NCBI GenBank assembly: GCA_023055425.1
Contig: JALGPY010000003.1
Span: forward strand, 16,799,001 to 16,863,000
Direction: 5' to 3'
Length of the DNA: 64,000 nucleotides
Source of the DNA: Linanthus parryae
Lineage: Eukaryota; Streptophyta; Magnoliopsida; Ericales; Polemoniaceae
Positions within the stretch are counted from its first letter, which is position 1. Every line of letters begins with the position of its first letter. The translations under genes and the position numbers were made by a program. Of the stretch, positions 61,931 through 64,000 are shown one piece after another. The notes under the pieces were generated by a model. The model had not been told where the DNA came from. It ran no database searches and worked only from the letters and a program-made list of their open reading frames with translations.

Positions 61931-63608
61931 TTTAACTATGGGTAAAAGACACTTTGCACCCTTGTACTTCATGCAAAAAAATCACACTACTACCCTGACG
62001 AATAATTACACATTGCACCCTTGTAACTGACGGAACCCAACGACACTTCGAAAAGACCGTTCTACCCTCAACATTTTGAAAATTGCAAGCTATATATCTC
62101 CTTTCTCCATCTCCTTTCCCTCATTCTTCTTATCTTCAAAACTCTAACCCTAGCCGCCACTGATACCACTACCCTTCTGCTTCTGGGCGGTGTACCAGAT
62201 CCCGTCATCGTGCCTTTTTCGCCGTGGCGATGCTTGTTTGAGAACCCAGAAGTCTATTATCTCGTCCAAACCGAGTCGAAGCCTTGAAGCCCCCAATTTT
62301 GCTGTTACTTTCTTCTTGACCAAATCGAAGGATGAATCGGGAGTTTCTTGGGTGGAATCCGTCTCTCGTCCGGTTCTTCTTTTGATTCTTCTTCTTCTCT
62401 AACTCTAGAAGCCGCCACTAACCCTCCCTTCTCCATCCTTCTTCTGATCCTCTCTTGTATCTCTTTCTCTGTCTCCCCTTCTTCACCATATCTGCAAACA
62501 TTCAACCCAAAGCAAAAGGTAACACCCACCAAATCTCATCACTGTTCGAAAGTGAAGGCAGATTTGTAATGAAAGGGGCAGTACCCAGAACATTACCCCA
62601 ACCAACAGAAAGATCTCTGAACTCTCTCTCCGGCGTCGATTCTCTCTTCTCTCTCTCTCAAACTCTGTATTCTAGATAAAATATTGTGAATGGGTCTGTG
62701 TTTGGATTAATTTGGGTTTGAATTTTGTTTTCCTGGGTTTCAGCAAGCTGACATGGGTTTAGTTTCTTGGTTTAGCTTCTTAGAGTGATGATGATGATAA
62801 TGATGTCAGGTCTCTTGGTTTAGCATATTTTCTATTGAGAATATGACCCAAATTGTGTTAGAACAAATGGATAAGTTGTGGATTAAGTAGATCGTATTGG
62901 GTTGATACTTCTTCTTTCTGAAAATGGGTAGCTTCCACGAACACGATTAATTATAAAAAAGAGTTTGCAATCTACTGGGTTTGTGGAAGCAACAAAATGT
63001 TCGTACTATCTGAGTTTAGGAGCTGTAAATTGGAGACATGCTTGCGACAAGCATTTAGGAGGTTATATGGTTCAGAGAAGGTTGGGGTTCAAGCTATATC
63101 CAAAAGATATCTTAGGATCTAATTCTTCTTCTAATTAATCGAAGTCTTCTTCTTCTTCTTCCACCATTATGATGCTTCAAGCTTTTTTTGTAAGAGATTT
63201 TGCATCAGTAGAGGATCTAGTAAGCTATTTTCTTTGTTTTGATTATTATGAAGAGTACTTTGTGCTTTATAACGATCTCCTTCTTCATTATTGTTGTTGC
63301 AATCTCAATGTTCTTCGCGTTCTTGATATTTTTACTGTTCTTGATTATTCAGATGTAAAATTAAACAAGAGGCAATATCTGGACGAAAGACAAGAGGCAA
63401 TATATGGAGAAAAAAAATACAGGGGAAATATGGTCCAAAAATGTGGTGTCACCCATCGTCCTAACGTAATATGGTAGAAGGGTGCTATGTGTCCCAACGT
63501 TTTTTTCGTTTCAGGGGTGTAAAGTGTAATTGTTCATACGTCAGGGTAGTAGAGTTTCTATTTGCCTAAGTACAAGGGTGCAAAGTGTCTTTTACCCTTT
63601 AACTATAA
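61931..63608. mobile_element. Mutator-like element, second copy
   Basis: Same terminal repeats and 9-bp TTTAACTAT duplications as 47819-49496. Because flanks and element are duplicated together, this is not a second insertion event. Confidence 0.85.
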
Positions 63609-63754
63609 GATCTAAACAGTCCAGATTAATACAACTTCGAAACTCTAAATGTAATATCCCGTCCCTCATCGAGATATTGTGGATTAGATGTATATGTAAC
63701 CCTTTAACTATAAGATCTAAACAGTCCAGATTAATACAGCTTCGAAACTCTAAA

Positions 63755-64000
63755 TGTAATATCCGGTCCCTCATCGAGATATTGTGGATTAGATGTATAT
63801 GTAGTATGGGTGGAGATTGTGATATCTTGTCCCACATTGGAGATTTGTGAATTTGACATCTGGTATATGATAAACCTTGTGGATTATGAGTAGCATCTTC
63901 AAGACTTAAGCATTTTTATCCGGTGGTACGGATAAAGAAGTTGTTGGGAGAGTAATCCCCTCGGGTTGTTTATAATATCCCGTCCCACATCCAGATATTG
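63755..64000 (+). repeat. LTR copies of the TRIM-like family, second unit, cut by the window end
   Basis: TGTAATATCCGG at 63755 begins the LTR equivalent to 49643-49858, and the next LTR starts at about 63971 and runs off the window. Confidence 0.75.

Larger units (their letters stand above)
56290..64000. repeat. Unit 2 of the 14.1-kb tandem duplication (incomplete in window)
   Basis: The sequence equals 42178-49888 shifted by 14112 bp, with five differences noticed (57331 A, 57348 T, 57352 C, 60277 T, 61873 A). It contains a second copy of each unit-1 feature up to the LTR starting at 49859. The copy is cut by the window end, so whether all 14.1 kb are repeated is not visible. Confidence 0.93.

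Overview
The window is plant nuclear DNA, most likely from a eudicot. It holds plant-type LINE-1/RIIBA-like retrotransposons (DUF4283/CCHC ORF1, ORF2 ending in an RVT_3 RNase H domain), Ty3/gypsy remnants with the usual plant pol 3' end, a TRIM-like element with a tRNA-iMet primer site, PIF/Harbinger (Tourist-type), hAT and Mutator-like elements with their target-site duplications, and plant F-box/LRR sequences. I find no intact conventional gene, rRNA, tRNA or CRISPR array. Almost everything is repeat, transposon or pseudogene.

Region 1 (1-28.1 kb). An LTR-like end with an internal 246-bp tandem repeat (1-869) abuts a long, strand-asymmetric repeat domain; the + strand is rich in A and C and poor in G. 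The domain has several levels: a roughly 0.96/1.12-kb higher-order array (870-7650); a 3.9-kb unit repeated 2.6 times (10.04-20.05 kb); a second copy (20.05-22.5 kb) of the 7.65-10.0 kb segment; and a rearranged tail (22.5-27.7 kb). Inside it, exon-like modules with splice signals on the minus strand recur at least five times, and a perfect 28-nt hairpin motif recurs five times. At 27.78-28.13 kb a promoter/first-exon-like segment on the minus strand faces into the domain, so the array may be intronic or transcribed.

Region 2 (28.2-42.3 kb). This is a transposon district. A Tourist-like MITE (28242-28605, TTA duplication) is followed by a nearly full-length but dead LINE on the minus strand (28780-36909) bounded by an 11-bp target duplication. 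The LINE carries a nested insertion of about 2.2 kb. Microsatellites, a MITE end, a decayed LINE tail (+), a possible terminal exon (-) and a decayed 5'-truncated LINE (+, 40.15-42.3 kb) follow.

Region 3 (42.178-64.0 kb). Sequence from 42178 recurs at 56290 with a constant offset of 14112 bp and almost perfect identity to the window end. This is a very young direct tandem duplication, or an assembly duplicate. The unit contains a short duplicated ORF segment, a 52-codon smORF, two inverted (head-to-head) F-box/LRR pseudogenes, a foldback Tourist MITE, a small inverted-repeat element, a 1660-bp Mutator-like element that may carry gene fragments, tandem LTRs with a TRIM, a gypsy pol tail and LTR, a hAT element and a 5'-truncated LINE (-). 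The second copy is cut by the window end.
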